A stretch of 64,000 nucleotides of DNA, from contig NZ_QICI01000010.1 in NCBI RefSeq assembly GCF_004119445.1, positions 87,405 through 151,404 on the forward strand, written 5' to 3'. Source of the DNA: Chryseobacterium sp. CH21. GTDB lineage: Bacteria > Bacteroidota > Bacteroidia > Flavobacteriales > Weeksellaceae. Position numbers and translations under genes: made by a program. Below the pieces are notes generated by a model, which worked only from the letters and a program-made list of their open reading frames with translations, did not search any database and was not told the DNA's origin. This document shows, one piece after another, positions 8,652 to 18,196 of the stretch. The stretch's first letter is position 1. Every line of letters begins with the position of its first letter.

Positions 8652-10490
8652 ATGCTACTTATTGCTGCGTCCTCGTTCTTCAATACTACCCATGCTCAAA
8701 CCTGCCCAAGCTGGGGACCGTATCTTGAAGGTTTTGATATGACGAACGCCGGTGAACTCTGGTATTCTGAAGTAATGGCAGATAATACTTGTAAAAAGGT
8801 TAATACCTACTACTCTACCCTGAATTTTTCTTTGGGTCCCCGGGGTGGATATGCGGGAATCCAGTACAAACAGAATGAAATCTACAACAACATTTTTTCC
8901 ATGTGGGATCTTCAGGATACCAATGTACCGCAGTGTACTACAGAGTATACTGCTCCCAATACTTTTGTAGATGGTTTCGGAGGAGAAGGAACAGGTCTTC
9001 ACACGGATAATCCTATGCCATGGACACCAGGAATCTGGTATGCCACAGTTGTAAGAAGATGGTCTACAGGTGATGGAAAAACCAGAATCGGATTCTTTAT
9101 GTTTGATTATGGTTCCGGAAAATGGAAACATTATGTCACGATTGTCACTCCGGAAAATGATGCCAAATTCACAGGAACCAAGTTGGGAGGCTTTGTAGAA
9201 AACTGGAATTCAGCAGCAAGTAAGGCTACCCGCTGTGGATACTTTAGAAACTTCTGGAGTATGAATGCGCAAGGAAACTGGTCTAAACCTTCACAATATA
9301 CCGCTTCGGCGGGAACCGGATCATGGGGAGCGGAAACAGCTTTCAACAATACCGCCATTAAGGTAACTTCATGTGGAACGGCTCCGGCACCTGCTGGCGG
9401 TTCAGTAACATTTAACGGAATTATTCAGGATGGTACAAAACCTACAACCACTACTCCTGTTACTGTAACAACCGTTACTCCGTCTTATAATACTTCTAAT
9501 AATTCAGTGAATGTAAATTGGGCTAACTCAGAAACCACGAGCCCGCAGCTTTCTTACAAAGTTTCATTGTATACGGAAGCCAGTTGGGCAAATTCTTATA
9601 CTCCTGTGGCAGTGGTTACGGGTATTCGCCCAGATCAGAGAAGTGCTCAGGTACCGCTTCCTGCGAATTCTCAACCGGGAAAATATTATGTGAGTGTTGT
9701 TTTGGAGGATATTTTTAAGCAAACTTCTAATTTCGGATATAATAATTTAACGATCAACAATATTGTAACGGCACCTACTATTGACCCAAATGCTTATTAC
9801 CGCATAAAATGTGTGGGAAGCAGCCAATACATCAGCCCTGCCAATTACAGTACTGCATCCAATACCAAAATGGTTCAATATCCTTTTAACAGCAACCTTG
9901 CCCAACAATGGAAACTGGAAAAAACCGGAAATAATTATATCATCATCAACCGTGCTTCAGGTTTAGCCATTGATGTCCCGGGATCCAATACAAACAATGG
10001 TACTACATTGATACAGTATTCAAAACATGGTGGTAATAATCAGCAATGGGTATTAAGACCTTATACCTCAAATACGCTTGTCATAGGAACCGCATTATCC
10101 AATATGAAAGCCATGGATAATCCCGCTAATTCGCAAACCTCAGGTACCTATATCAACATCTGGGATCAGGATATAAACGGAACGGCCGGAGTAAATCATC
10201 AATGGGTACTTGAGCAGATAACAGCATCCACGATGTCAGCGAAACAGGAAATAACTTCTACGGCTTATCCCAATCCTGTAAAACAGGGTGAAAATCTTAC
10301 CATCAGTCTTCCAGAAAATGGAAATACTTATAAATTGACGATCACTAACGCTGAAGGATTAACATTAAAATCCCAACAGGCGAAAGCTGGTACAACAATC
10401 ATCTCGACTTCGGGAATGAGAACCGGAATTTATTTCTATAATGCTCAAAACAGCAACGGAACGATTTCCGGAAAGTTTTCGGTACAATAG
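8652..10490 (+). CDS. T9SS-secreted DUF3472/ricin-type lectin protein, 5' end frameshifted
   Basis: Secreted protein. Visible parts: DUF3472-like domain about residues 70-235; a beta-sandwich linker of about 290-375; a ricin-type beta-trefoil at about 380-520 with QQW and HQW repeats, likely carbohydrate binding; and a T9SS type A sorting domain from 536 (AYPNPV) ending in a KFSVQ-type tail. The open frame starts at ATG 8652 and gives a signal peptide without the positive n-region. The missing part is present one frame off: ATG at 8623, then MEKK and LKSCAV. Adding one A to the A7 run at 8627-8633 restores a normal signal peptide, so the true start is probably 8623. It lies next to the beta-glucan locus but points toward it, and it may bind glycan. 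Confidence 0.82.
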   Translation: MLLIAASSFFNTTHAQTCPSWGPYLEGFDMTNAGELWYSEVMADNTCKKVNTYYSTLNFSLGPRGGYAGIQYKQNEIYNNIFSMWDLQDTNVPQCTTEYTAPNTFVDGFGGEGTGLHTDNPMPWTPGIWYATVVRRWSTGDGKTRIGFFMFDYGSGKWKHYVTIVTPENDAKFTGTKLGGFVENWNSAASKATRCGYFRNFWSMNAQGNWSKPSQYTASAGTGSWGAETAFNNTAIKVTSCGTAPAPAGGSVTFNGIIQDGTKPTTTTPVTVTTVTPSYNTSNNSVNVNWANSETTSPQLSYKVSLYTEASWANSYTPVAVVTGIRPDQRSAQVPLPANSQPGKYYVSVVLEDIFKQTSNFGYNNLTINNIVTAPTIDPNAYYRIKCVGSSQYISPANYSTASNTKMVQYPFNSNLAQQWKLEKTGNNYIIINRASGLAIDVPGSNTNNGTTLIQYSKHGGNNQQWVLRPYTSNTLVIGTALSNMKAMDNPANSQTSGTYINIWDQDINGTAGVNHQWVLEQITASTMSAKQEITSTAYPNPVKQGENLTISLPENGNTYKLTITNAEGLTLKSQQAKAGTTIISTSGMRTGIYFYNAQNSNGTISGKFSVQ

Positions 10491-10522
10491 TTTTTACCTA
10501 CTTCTAAAGATATTTTAAATGC

Positions 10523-10553
10523 GAATCGGCGGCCTCTTCGAGGCCGCCGATTC
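10523..10553. terminator. GC-rich hairpin between convergent genes
   Basis: A perfect 13-bp stem (gaatcggcggcct / aggccgccgattc) with a cttcg loop lies between the ends of two convergent genes. Neither side has a convincing T tract, so it may work as a bidirectional transcription barrier or as an mRNA 3' stabilizer. It is strikingly GC-rich for this region. Confidence 0.6.
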
Positions 10554-10578
10554 TGTCAAAAATAATATTAATATGATA

Positions 10579-12018
10579 TTATAAAATTACGGTCTGTATA
10601 GAGTGTGCCGGAGCGTTCAGCTTAGCTGCCATCCCTTCAATCCACAGATTGGTTTCAATATCATTATCAGAATCGTTCATAATAACGGTTACCAATTGCC
10701 CGTTTTCATTCATAAATGCAGAAGAAGTCAGAGCTGCTCTGTTGGAAGAACTTCCAATTCTCTGTGCATTTGGTTTGATATATTTTGAAACATGTCCTAT
10801 ATAATAGTATTCATAAGTGTAGAATACTTCTCCGGTTTTGGTGTCTGCAATAATTGGGGCAAAGCAGAAATTTCCTTTGTGATTAGGCCCTCCGGTTTCA
10901 TCCAATAAAATATTCCAGTCAGTCCATAAAGCATTTCCTTTGTTGAAGTCGTTCAGCATGTTTTTGCTGTATAGCTCTCCCAGGCTTACATCATAAATCT
11001 TATCCATATTGAACTGTTCTTTACATCCTTCGGTGAATGCAAGAAATTTATCCGGAAAAGCTCTGTGAGTTTCTGCTAAATTGTCAAAAAGCTGGGTTTT
11101 GTTATTCCATGTTTCATACCAGTGATATCCGATACCGCTGGCATATTTTGCTGTTTCAGGATCGCTTAAAGTGGTCGTGGCTCTCTGATAGATAAGATCT
11201 CTGTTGTGATCCCAGATCATTACTTTTTTATCTTTATATCCGTTTTTCCAAAGGGTTGGGCCAAGATTCTTTTTCAGGAATTCTCCTTCTTCTTCGGCTG
11301 TGTAAATGCATGATTCCCAGCTTTGGGTAGCCATTGGCTCATTCTGAACGGTTAATCCCCAGATATTGATACCCCTTTTTTCGTATTCTTTGATGAATTT
11401 GATATAATAATCTGCCCATGTCTGGTAATACTGATTTTCCAATCTTCCGCCTTTATATAAGCTTTGGTTTGATTTCATCCAGGCTGGTGGACTCCACGGG
11501 GAGAAATAAAAGGTAAAATTATTTCCAATCGCTTTCTGAGCTTCTTTAATCATAGGAATTTTATATTTCTCATCATGAGCAACATTGAAGGTCTTTAAAG
11601 ACGTATCATTATCCTGTACATACGTATAAGAATCACTCGAAAAGTCACAGGAGTTCATATTAGTACGAACCACAGTATATCCCAATCCGTTTTTCCCAAA
11701 ATAAGCGTCAAGAATTTCTTTCTGCTTGTTCTTTGGCATTTTATAAAAAGTCTCTGCTGATGCATCTGTGATAGCACCTCCTATTCCTATCAGTTTCTGA
11801 TATTTAAAATTTGGAGCCACAAAAATGCAGGCATCCGTTTCTTTAGGCTGCCCGAACTGTGCAAATGTAACGGCTCCTTTATCCACCATCTTCTCATTCA
11901 CTTTCGAGTTGGTAAGGACTACTTTAGCTGTTTTTCCTGCATTTTTTTTCCAATAATTCTGAGCATTGACATTTATGACAACGCCTACTACAAAACAACT
12001 TACAATTAGTTTTCTCAT
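10579..12018 (-). CDS. GH30 family beta-glucanase/glucosylceramidase-like, secreted
   Basis: Glycoside hydrolase of family 30, retaining mechanism. A signal peptide (1-19, cleavage after VNA) exports it. The clan-A barrel carries the acid/base Glu227 in QNEP and the nucleophile Glu330 in FTEG; a beta-sandwich follows to residue 479. Family members cut beta-1,6-glucan, glucosylceramide or xylan; the neighbouring GH16, GH3 and SusCD favour beta-1,6 linkages in a beta-1,3/1,6-glucan. It is the last gene of the leftward locus, 37 nt after GH16. A second GH30 lies at 15207-16631. Confidence 0.88.
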   Translation of the reverse strand: MRKLIVSCFVVGVVINVNAQNYWKKNAGKTAKVVLTNSKVNEKMVDKGAVTFAQFGQPKETDACIFVAPNFKYQKLIGIGGAITDASAETFYKMPKNKQKEILDAYFGKNGLGYTVVRTNMNSCDFSSDSYTYVQDNDTSLKTFNVAHDEKYKIPMIKEAQKAIGNNFTFYFSPWSPPAWMKSNQSLYKGGRLENQYYQTWADYYIKFIKEYEKRGINIWGLTVQNEPMATQSWESCIYTAEEEGEFLKKNLGPTLWKNGYKDKKVMIWDHNRDLIYQRATTTLSDPETAKYASGIGYHWYETWNNKTQLFDNLAETHRAFPDKFLAFTEGCKEQFNMDKIYDVSLGELYSKNMLNDFNKGNALWTDWNILLDETGGPNHKGNFCFAPIIADTKTGEVFYTYEYYYIGHVSKYIKPNAQRIGSSSNRAALTSSAFMNENGQLVTVIMNDSDNDIETNLWIEGMAAKLNAPAHSIQTVIL

Positions 12019-12055
12019 GATTTTTTTGTTTTTGGACCTATCGTCCCCATTTTCA

Positions 12056-12865
12056 TTATTTTTTCTGATAGACTCTTACGTAATCTATGTAATACTTCTG
12101 TGGAAAGACGGTATCATCAATACCTTCTTTTCCACCCCAAAATCCCCCTACAGCAAGATTTAAAATAATAAAGTAAGGCTGATCAAAAGGCCATGCTTCA
12201 TTGGTTTTTTCTTTATTCTCATAGGTGAAGAACTTTTGGTTATCTATATAAACATCTATTTTTTCTGGTGTCCAGTCTGCTTTATAGACATGGAATTTTT
12301 CGCTGGCATCCTTTACAAACAAAGTGTCGGTCTTCTGTGTTCCCTGAATATGATTGTATTTTTTGGTATGAACAGAAGCATGGATATATCCCTGATTAAA
12401 CCCCACATGTTCCATGATATCCAGCTCACCGTCATCCGGCCATTTCTTCATATTTTCGCTCATCATCCAGATGGCAGGCCATGTTCCGCGACCTTTGGGA
12501 AGCTTTGCTCTTACTTCTATTGATCCATACTGAAAAGAGAATTTTCCTTTGGTTAAAAGTCTTGCAGAAGTGTATTTATTCTTATCCCAATTTTCTTTTC
12601 TGGCTTCAATGATGAGATTTCCATTTTCCATTCTGGCATTTTCAAGCCTGTTTTTGGTATAAAACTGAGCTTCTTCATTTCCAAAACCATCTCCTCCGGT
12701 ATCATAATTCCATTTTAATGAATCCGGAAGTCCTTTGCCATTAAACTCATCACTCCAAATCAATGTTCTACCAATATCCGACTTATGTGAAGCACAATTG
12801 AGGGCAGTAAGGAGGAAAGCTCCTGCTGCACATGTCCTTATTATATTTCTGAATTTGATTTTCAT
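12056..12865 (-). CDS. GH16 endo-beta-1,3-glucanase (laminarinase-like) lipoprotein
   Basis: Glycoside hydrolase family 16. The catalytic signature is complete: Glu147-Leu-Asp149-Ile-Met-Glu152 (nucleophile Glu147, acid/base Glu152), the ExDxxE form with a Met insertion that is typical of laminarinases. The N-terminus is a lipoprotein signal peptide with Cys24 in LNCAS, so it is probably anchored to the outer membrane and may face outward. The single domain fills the 269 residues. Likely role: endo-cleavage of beta-1,3-glucan before SusCD import. A 109-nt gap to GH3 contains a dispersed repeat. Confidence 0.9.
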   Translation of the reverse strand: MKIKFRNIIRTCAAGAFLLTALNCASHKSDIGRTLIWSDEFNGKGLPDSLKWNYDTGGDGFGNEEAQFYTKNRLENARMENGNLIIEARKENWDKNKYTSARLLTKGKFSFQYGSIEVRAKLPKGRGTWPAIWMMSENMKKWPDDGELDIMEHVGFNQGYIHASVHTKKYNHIQGTQKTDTLFVKDASEKFHVYKADWTPEKIDVYIDNQKFFTYENKEKTNEAWPFDQPYFIILNLAVGGFWGGKEGIDDTVFPQKYYIDYVRVYQKK

Positions 12866-12876
12866 GTGTATTAAGT

Positions 12877-12968
12877 TTTGGCTAAAGCCGTTCTTTTTAT
12901 ATTTTTATATGATGAGTGGGCTTCCTTCGACTATGCTCTGGATTTGAGCCCGCTCCTATTGAATTTTC
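12877..12968 (+). repeat. dispersed hairpin repeat, copy 1
   Basis: Starts with ttttggctaaagccg and ends with gctcctattgaatttt, with a gggct...agccc hairpin between. The same frame occurs at 48327-48415 and, inverted, at 59160-59245. It sits inside the glycan operon between GH3 and GH16 and may form mRNA hairpins there. Confidence 0.6.
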
Positions 12969-12974
12969 TTCAAT

Positions 12975-15197
12975 CTATTTCGTCCAGTTAATTCTTTTGG
13001 TCTGAACATTTTGAGAATTGGTTCCGATCATAATATCGAATTCTCCCCCTTCCCAATCAAAATTTAATTCGTCATCAAAGAATTTCAGATCTTCCGGAGT
13101 AAGTTTAAAATCGATCTTTTTACTTTCTCCTTTTTTGATGAATATTTTCTGGAAACCTTTCAGCTCTTTTACAGGTCTCACCACTTTTCCGAAAAGATCT
13201 CGGATATAAAGCTGTACAACTTCTTCTCCATCGTATTTCCCGGTATTGGTAACAGTAACGCTGATGTTCAATATTTGATTTCCTGTAAGCTTTGTGGAAC
13301 TTAAAGCCATATCGGAATATTTAAAATCTGTATAGCTTAAGCCGTATCCAAATGGGTATTTCGGATCATTATCCAAATCTATATAAGCGGAAACATAGTT
13401 TCTGTCTGTATTATTTTTTGCAGGTCTTCCGGTATTATAATGATTGTAATACACTGGAATCTGACCTTCTGTTCTTGGAAAGCTCATTGGAAGTTTTCCG
13501 CCAGGATTTACCGAACCGAATACAACATCTGCAATGGAATTTCCGGCTTCTGTTCCCAACCACCATGTGTACACAATTGCAGGAATATTGTCTGAAGCCC
13601 AATTGAAAATTAAAGGTCTTCCGGCGTTGATCATCAGAATGATTGGTTTTCCAGTCTTGGCAATTTCTTTCAATAAATCTTCCTGAACACCAGTAAATCC
13701 GATATTACTTCTACTTTTTGCTTCTCCGCTCATCGCATGACCTTCTCCCAAAGTCATGATGACAACATCAGCTTTTTTCGCAGTTTCTATGGCTTCTGCA
13801 AACTGACTTTTGTCCTGATCATCAACGTTACAGCCTTTGGCATATAATAAAGTGGAGTTTTTATCCAGTTGATTTTTAATTCCGTCAAATTGTGAAACGA
13901 TTCTCTGATTATCATCTTTGAAAGCAATAGACCAGAAACCATGATTAGCCACCGTTTCTTTCCCGAAAGGACCAATCAGAGCGACTGTTTTTACCGTTTT
14001 TGAAAGTGGAAGAATATTTCCCTGATTTTTAAGAAGAACGATACTCTTTGAGCCGAATTCTCTTCCGAATTTTCTGTTTTCCTGATTATCGGTCTGTTCT
14101 TTTTGTCTTTTCTCATTACTGAACCTGTAAGGATCATCGAAAAGTCCCATTTCAAATTTCTTGGTTAAAATTCTTCCTGTTGCATCATCTATCAGTTTTG
14201 GATCTACTTTTCCTTCTTTAACCAGTTTTGGAAGTTCTGCCATATAAACACGGCTTTCCATATCCATATCGCTTCCTCCTTGTATGGCTCTTTCTGCAGC
14301 TTCATTAGCGTCTTTGGCATAACCGTGAGGAACCATTTCTCCAATACTTCCCCAGTCTGAAACTACAAAGCCTTTATACTTCCATTTTCCTTTTAAAAGG
14401 GTTCTCTGAATATATTTATTAGCTGTAGCCGGAACGCCGTTAATATCGTTGAAAGAATTCATAAAAGTAGCCACTCCTGCTTCTGCAGCAGCTTTGAATG
14501 GCGGAAGATAAGTTTCATTCAGCTGTCTGAGACTCATATCAACCGAATTGTAATCTCTTCCTCCTACGGCCGCTCCATATGCTGCAAAGTGTTTTGCACA
14601 TGCCATCACCGCATCAAGACTTCCTAAACCTCTGCCCTGAAATCCTTTAATTCTTGCCAAACCTATTTTTGTTCCCAAATAAGTATCTTCACCGGAACCT
14701 TCCATTACTCTTCCCCATCTTGGGTCTCTGGCAATATCCACCATTGGAGCAAATGTCCAGTGAATACCATAGGCAGCAGCTTCCGTAGCTGCAATTCTTT
14801 CTGATTTTTCAATCATTCCCATATCCCAGCTTGCTGCCTGCCCCAAATTCACAGGAAATGTGGTACGATATCCATGGATAACATCCTGCCCGAACAGCAA
14901 AGGGATTTTCAGTCTTGACTGCATGGCCAGTTTCTGAAAAGCTCGGGTTTCTTCAGATCCTGCCACATTCAGCATAGAGCCTACTTTTCCTTTTTTAATT
15001 TCATCCAAGACAGCAGCAGAATTGGAATGCTGTGGCCCTGTGGCATATTCAAACCCACTGTACTGAACCATTTGTCCTACTTTCTCTTCCAAAGTCATTT
15101 TAGACAGCAGTTCTGCTACTTTCTGATCAATTGTTTTTTGTCCGTAAGCATTCAGTCCAAATGCAGAAAATGCAAGTAAAAAATAAACTCTTTTCAT
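12975..15197 (-). CDS. GH3 beta-glucosidase, periplasmic
   Basis: Family 3 glycoside hydrolase of the BglX type that removes terminal glucose from beta-gluco-oligosaccharides. The start is the ATG at 15197 (MKRVYF); three more codons upstream begin with TTG. Signal peptide 1-19 (cleavage after AYG). The (beta/alpha)8 domain has the nucleophile Asp281 in VSDWGS; the alpha/beta sandwich domain follows (about 390-590) and a C-terminal fibronectin III-like domain (about 650-740). Length 740 is normal for BglX. It lies 9 nt after GH30 in the operon. It should finish hydrolysis of imported oligosaccharides in the periplasm. Confidence 0.9.
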   Translation of the reverse strand: MKRVYFLLAFSAFGLNAYGQKTIDQKVAELLSKMTLEEKVGQMVQYSGFEYATGPQHSNSAAVLDEIKKGKVGSMLNVAGSEETRAFQKLAMQSRLKIPLLFGQDVIHGYRTTFPVNLGQAASWDMGMIEKSERIAATEAAAYGIHWTFAPMVDIARDPRWGRVMEGSGEDTYLGTKIGLARIKGFQGRGLGSLDAVMACAKHFAAYGAAVGGRDYNSVDMSLRQLNETYLPPFKAAAEAGVATFMNSFNDINGVPATANKYIQRTLLKGKWKYKGFVVSDWGSIGEMVPHGYAKDANEAAERAIQGGSDMDMESRVYMAELPKLVKEGKVDPKLIDDATGRILTKKFEMGLFDDPYRFSNEKRQKEQTDNQENRKFGREFGSKSIVLLKNQGNILPLSKTVKTVALIGPFGKETVANHGFWSIAFKDDNQRIVSQFDGIKNQLDKNSTLLYAKGCNVDDQDKSQFAEAIETAKKADVVIMTLGEGHAMSGEAKSRSNIGFTGVQEDLLKEIAKTGKPIILMINAGRPLIFNWASDNIPAIVYTWWLGTEAGNSIADVVFGSVNPGGKLPMSFPRTEGQIPVYYNHYNTGRPAKNNTDRNYVSAYIDLDNDPKYPFGYGLSYTDFKYSDMALSSTKLTGNQILNISVTVTNTGKYDGEEVVQLYIRDLFGKVVRPVKELKGFQKIFIKKGESKKIDFKLTPEDLKFFDDELNFDWEGGEFDIMIGTNSQNVQTKRINWTK

Positions 15198-15206
15198 AAA
15201 ATCCAA

Positions 15207-16631
15207 TTAAAAAATATAAGTTGCTGTAAAACGTCCTGAAATTCTTACAGCAGCGGTTTTCCCGGCAAATTTAATATTAAAATTTTCATCTTCTTTATTA
15301 TCGTTCTGAACAATTAACACTATTTTCCCAAATTGAGTCTTAAAAGCAGCAGTAGCAAGTTTATCCGTTTGTGATGAAGCGATACGCTGAGATCCTGCCG
15401 GAATAAATTTTGAAGCGTGTGCAATAATATAATAGGAGACATTTCTGGTAAAATTCTCGCTGTCGGAAACGGTAATAGCTCCTTTACATTCTGTACATCC
15501 ACCATCTGTATGCGGTGCAAATTTCGGATCGTTGGCAAGGTTCCATTCCAAAGCAATTTTGCTCCAGTTTCTCATAGAACCGATGATTACGTTTTTCGTA
15601 TGCCAGTTCAGGTCTTCTGTAAAAGTTCCTTTGGAACCTGTCCACTGTTCAGTAAAGTATAAGTTTTTATCAGGAAAAGCATCATGTACGGTACTTAATG
15701 CGGAAATATCTCCCTCATACAAATGAAAAGCGGATCCGTCTATGTATTGATTGGCTTCAGAATCTTTTAGAATATCAATAGCATATTCAGGCTTATTGCA
15801 ATTGTGGTCATAAACAACAATTTTGGTAGAAATTCCATTGGTTTTAAAAACAGGACCAAGATGATTTTTGATAAAATTGCCCTGTTGTTCAGACGGCATA
15901 TACAAACTTGGGTTATTTCCCGGATGTAAAGGCTCATTCTGAGGAGTTACAGCATCAATGGTAATTCCTTCTTTTTTCATTCCCTGAATGTATTTTACAA
16001 AATATTGCGCGTACGTTCCGTAGAATTCCGGCTTTAAGCTTCCTCCTTTTGATTTTCCGTTGTCTTTCATCCAAACCGGGGCAGACCACGGAGCAGCAAT
16101 GATTTTAATCTTGGGGTTGATCGCTAAGATCTCTTTAAGCATGGAAATCAACGCTTTGTCCTTTGCCAGACTGAATTTTGAAAGTGAAGTATCGGTTTGT
16201 CCTTCCGGCAGGTCATCGTAGGAGAACACTTCACCATCAAGATCAGAAGCACCTATGCTCAATCTCAAATAGCTTATGGAGATTGAATTTTTATCATTTC
16301 CGAAAAGTTCAGCAAGCAGTGCTTTTCTTTTTAAAGGGGAAAGTCTGTTAATTACCTCAACACTTCCACCTGTTAATGTATATCCAAAGCCATCAACATA
16401 TTGAAACTTTTGAGCATCATCAATTTCAATATTCTGAAAGCTGTTGGTATTATTTACAAATTTAACCGGAGTCTGCTGCTGTAATTTTACACTTTCATCA
16501 CCTTTTGTAAGCCAGTACTGCACTTCATTTCCTTTATTGGACATTACTGATATACATGATAAAGGAAAAAGGGCCACACCACTAAGTAGTGCGGCACCTC
16601 TAAAGAAACTATATAAGTTGTAAAACTTCAT
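15207..16631 (-). CDS. GH30 family beta-glucanase lipoprotein
   Basis: Second family-30 hydrolase of the locus, distinct from the one at 10579. The signal peptide ends in a lipobox (LFPLSC, Cys26), so it is a lipoprotein. Catalytic residues are Glu233 in QNEP and Glu328 in FTEQW; 474 residues cover barrel and beta-sandwich. The FTEQW nucleophile context differs from FTEG in the other copy, so linkage specificity may differ; one likely cuts beta-1,6 linkages or side branches. It lies between SusD (2-nt gap) and GH3 (9-nt gap), so it is part of the same transcript. Confidence 0.88.
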   Translation of the reverse strand: MKFYNLYSFFRGAALLSGVALFPLSCISVMSNKGNEVQYWLTKGDESVKLQQQTPVKFVNNTNSFQNIEIDDAQKFQYVDGFGYTLTGGSVEVINRLSPLKRKALLAELFGNDKNSISISYLRLSIGASDLDGEVFSYDDLPEGQTDTSLSKFSLAKDKALISMLKEILAINPKIKIIAAPWSAPVWMKDNGKSKGGSLKPEFYGTYAQYFVKYIQGMKKEGITIDAVTPQNEPLHPGNNPSLYMPSEQQGNFIKNHLGPVFKTNGISTKIVVYDHNCNKPEYAIDILKDSEANQYIDGSAFHLYEGDISALSTVHDAFPDKNLYFTEQWTGSKGTFTEDLNWHTKNVIIGSMRNWSKIALEWNLANDPKFAPHTDGGCTECKGAITVSDSENFTRNVSYYIIAHASKFIPAGSQRIASSQTDKLATAAFKTQFGKIVLIVQNDNKEDENFNIKFAGKTAAVRISGRFTATYIF

Positions 16632-16633
16632 GT

Positions 16634-18196
16634 TTAGTATCCAGGATTTTGTTTTAAAACGGTATTCGGCAATTCATTGAACGGGATTGGCAGAATTTCA
16701 TTTTTGTTGGCTTTAAATCCTTTGAAGGCAAGCTTGGAAGGAGCATCCCCCCATCTTACAAGATCAAACCATCTGTGTCCTTCTCCTGCTAGTTCTCTTC
16801 TTCTCTCATCTTTAATGGCCTGCAAAGAAACCGGAACCGATGCTAATCCAACTCTTGCTCTTACTGCATCTAATAAAGCCTGGGCTCTTGCTCCAGCTCC
16901 TCCTAACGCTTCAGCTTCCATCAGATAAGTATCTGCTAATCTTATTGCGATATAATTTTGACGGAAATTAAGTTCTGCGGGCCCTGGAAGTGAGCTTTTT
17001 AAAGCATTCGTAGGTAAGTATTTATTTAAGAAATATCCTGTATCAGCAAATGCCGGGCTGTAAGTAATTTTACCATCTGTTACCAATTTTTTTGCATTGA
17101 AAACGGTTACATTAAGCCTTGGATCTCCCTGCATGAAAGTAACAAAATTCTCTGTTACGGTATTAAATGCCCACCCGGAATAAATATCCGGTGCATCATT
17201 ATTCGGGATGCTTTTTAGTGAATAAGAACGAGGTCCTACCATCACATTAATAGAGTTTCCTTCATCTTTGCCTTGCCCCCAGAATCCCCAATCAGAGTTT
17301 CCTTTATTGGTATGCATTACTTCAAGGATAGATTCTGTTGAAAATTTATAAGGATCTGATAATTCAGGACCTACTTTAAATAAGTCTGCATAATTGGCTA
17401 CCAGTTTATATCCATATTGACTGGTTCCTCCAGGAGTACCATTTACTTCAGCAAACTGTGCAGCTGCCTGAGGCATTTTTTTATCATAAAGATAAATTTT
17501 ACCTAAAATAGCTCTTGCAGTTCCCTGTGTGATTCTTCCTTTATCATTACCGCTTGATACCATCATCAGATCCGGAATGGCAGCATTGATATCACCTTCT
17601 ATCTGAGTATATACATCACTTGGATTAGCCTGTGGAATATTCCAATAATCATCATCAAATTTTACGGATTTTAGGATCAAAGGAATATTTCCAAACATTC
17701 TTAGCAGTTCGAAATAATATAAGGACCGAAGAACTTTTGCTTCTGCGATATATCTTTTCTTAATATCATCACTCATATTAGCTCCGGGAACTCTTTCTAT
17801 TAAAAGGTTAGCACGTGCAATTCCCTGATAATAGTCTCTCCAGTAACTGGCTGGCATTGTATTCGGGTTGATCATATAGTTATTCAGTCCCTGAATTCCT
17901 GCTCCATCATTAGAGTTTCCTCCTCCGGAATAAAAATCATCAGATCCTGCATTAAAAAAGGTAACCGTATTTTCGAAACCTCCGGAATATTTTCTTAAAA
18001 GATCATATACTGAAACCAGTGCACTGAAAGACTGCTGTTCATTCTGAAAATACAAATCAGTATTAAAAGATCCTGAATTCTGTACATCATCCAGATAGGA
18101 ATCACTACAGCCCATATTGGTAAAACTCAGACCTGTCAGAAAAGCTACGGCAAGTCCTTTATATATAAAATTCTTATTTTTCATTTTGTTAGTCAT
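16634..18196 (-). CDS. SusD/RagB-like glycan-binding lipoprotein
   Basis: Surface lipoprotein that closes the SusC channel and binds glycan. Lipobox FTNMGC with Cys30 when counted from the ATG at 18196, which overlaps the SusC stop as TAATG; an internal ATG four codons on (18184) is equally possible. The TPR-like helical fold, YLMEAEAL segment and C-terminal RRRELAGEGHRWFDLVRWG signature identify the family. Length 520 is usual. Translational coupling with SusC is implied by the overlap. Confidence 0.93.
   Translation of the reverse strand: MTNKMKNKNFIYKGLAVAFLTGLSFTNMGCSDSYLDDVQNSGSFNTDLYFQNEQQSFSALVSVYDLLRKYSGGFENTVTFFNAGSDDFYSGGGNSNDGAGIQGLNNYMINPNTMPASYWRDYYQGIARANLLIERVPGANMSDDIKKRYIAEAKVLRSLYYFELLRMFGNIPLILKSVKFDDDYWNIPQANPSDVYTQIEGDINAAIPDLMMVSSGNDKGRITQGTARAILGKIYLYDKKMPQAAAQFAEVNGTPGGTSQYGYKLVANYADLFKVGPELSDPYKFSTESILEVMHTNKGNSDWGFWGQGKDEGNSINVMVGPRSYSLKSIPNNDAPDIYSGWAFNTVTENFVTFMQGDPRLNVTVFNAKKLVTDGKITYSPAFADTGYFLNKYLPTNALKSSLPGPAELNFRQNYIAIRLADTYLMEAEALGGAGARAQALLDAVRARVGLASVPVSLQAIKDERRRELAGEGHRWFDLVRWGDAPSKLAFKGFKANKNEILPIPFNELPNTVLKQNPGY

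Noticed and set aside
12877..12968. Intrinsic terminator between GH3 and GH16
   Set aside because: Has hairpins but no T tract, and matches a dispersed repeat elsewhere in the window.
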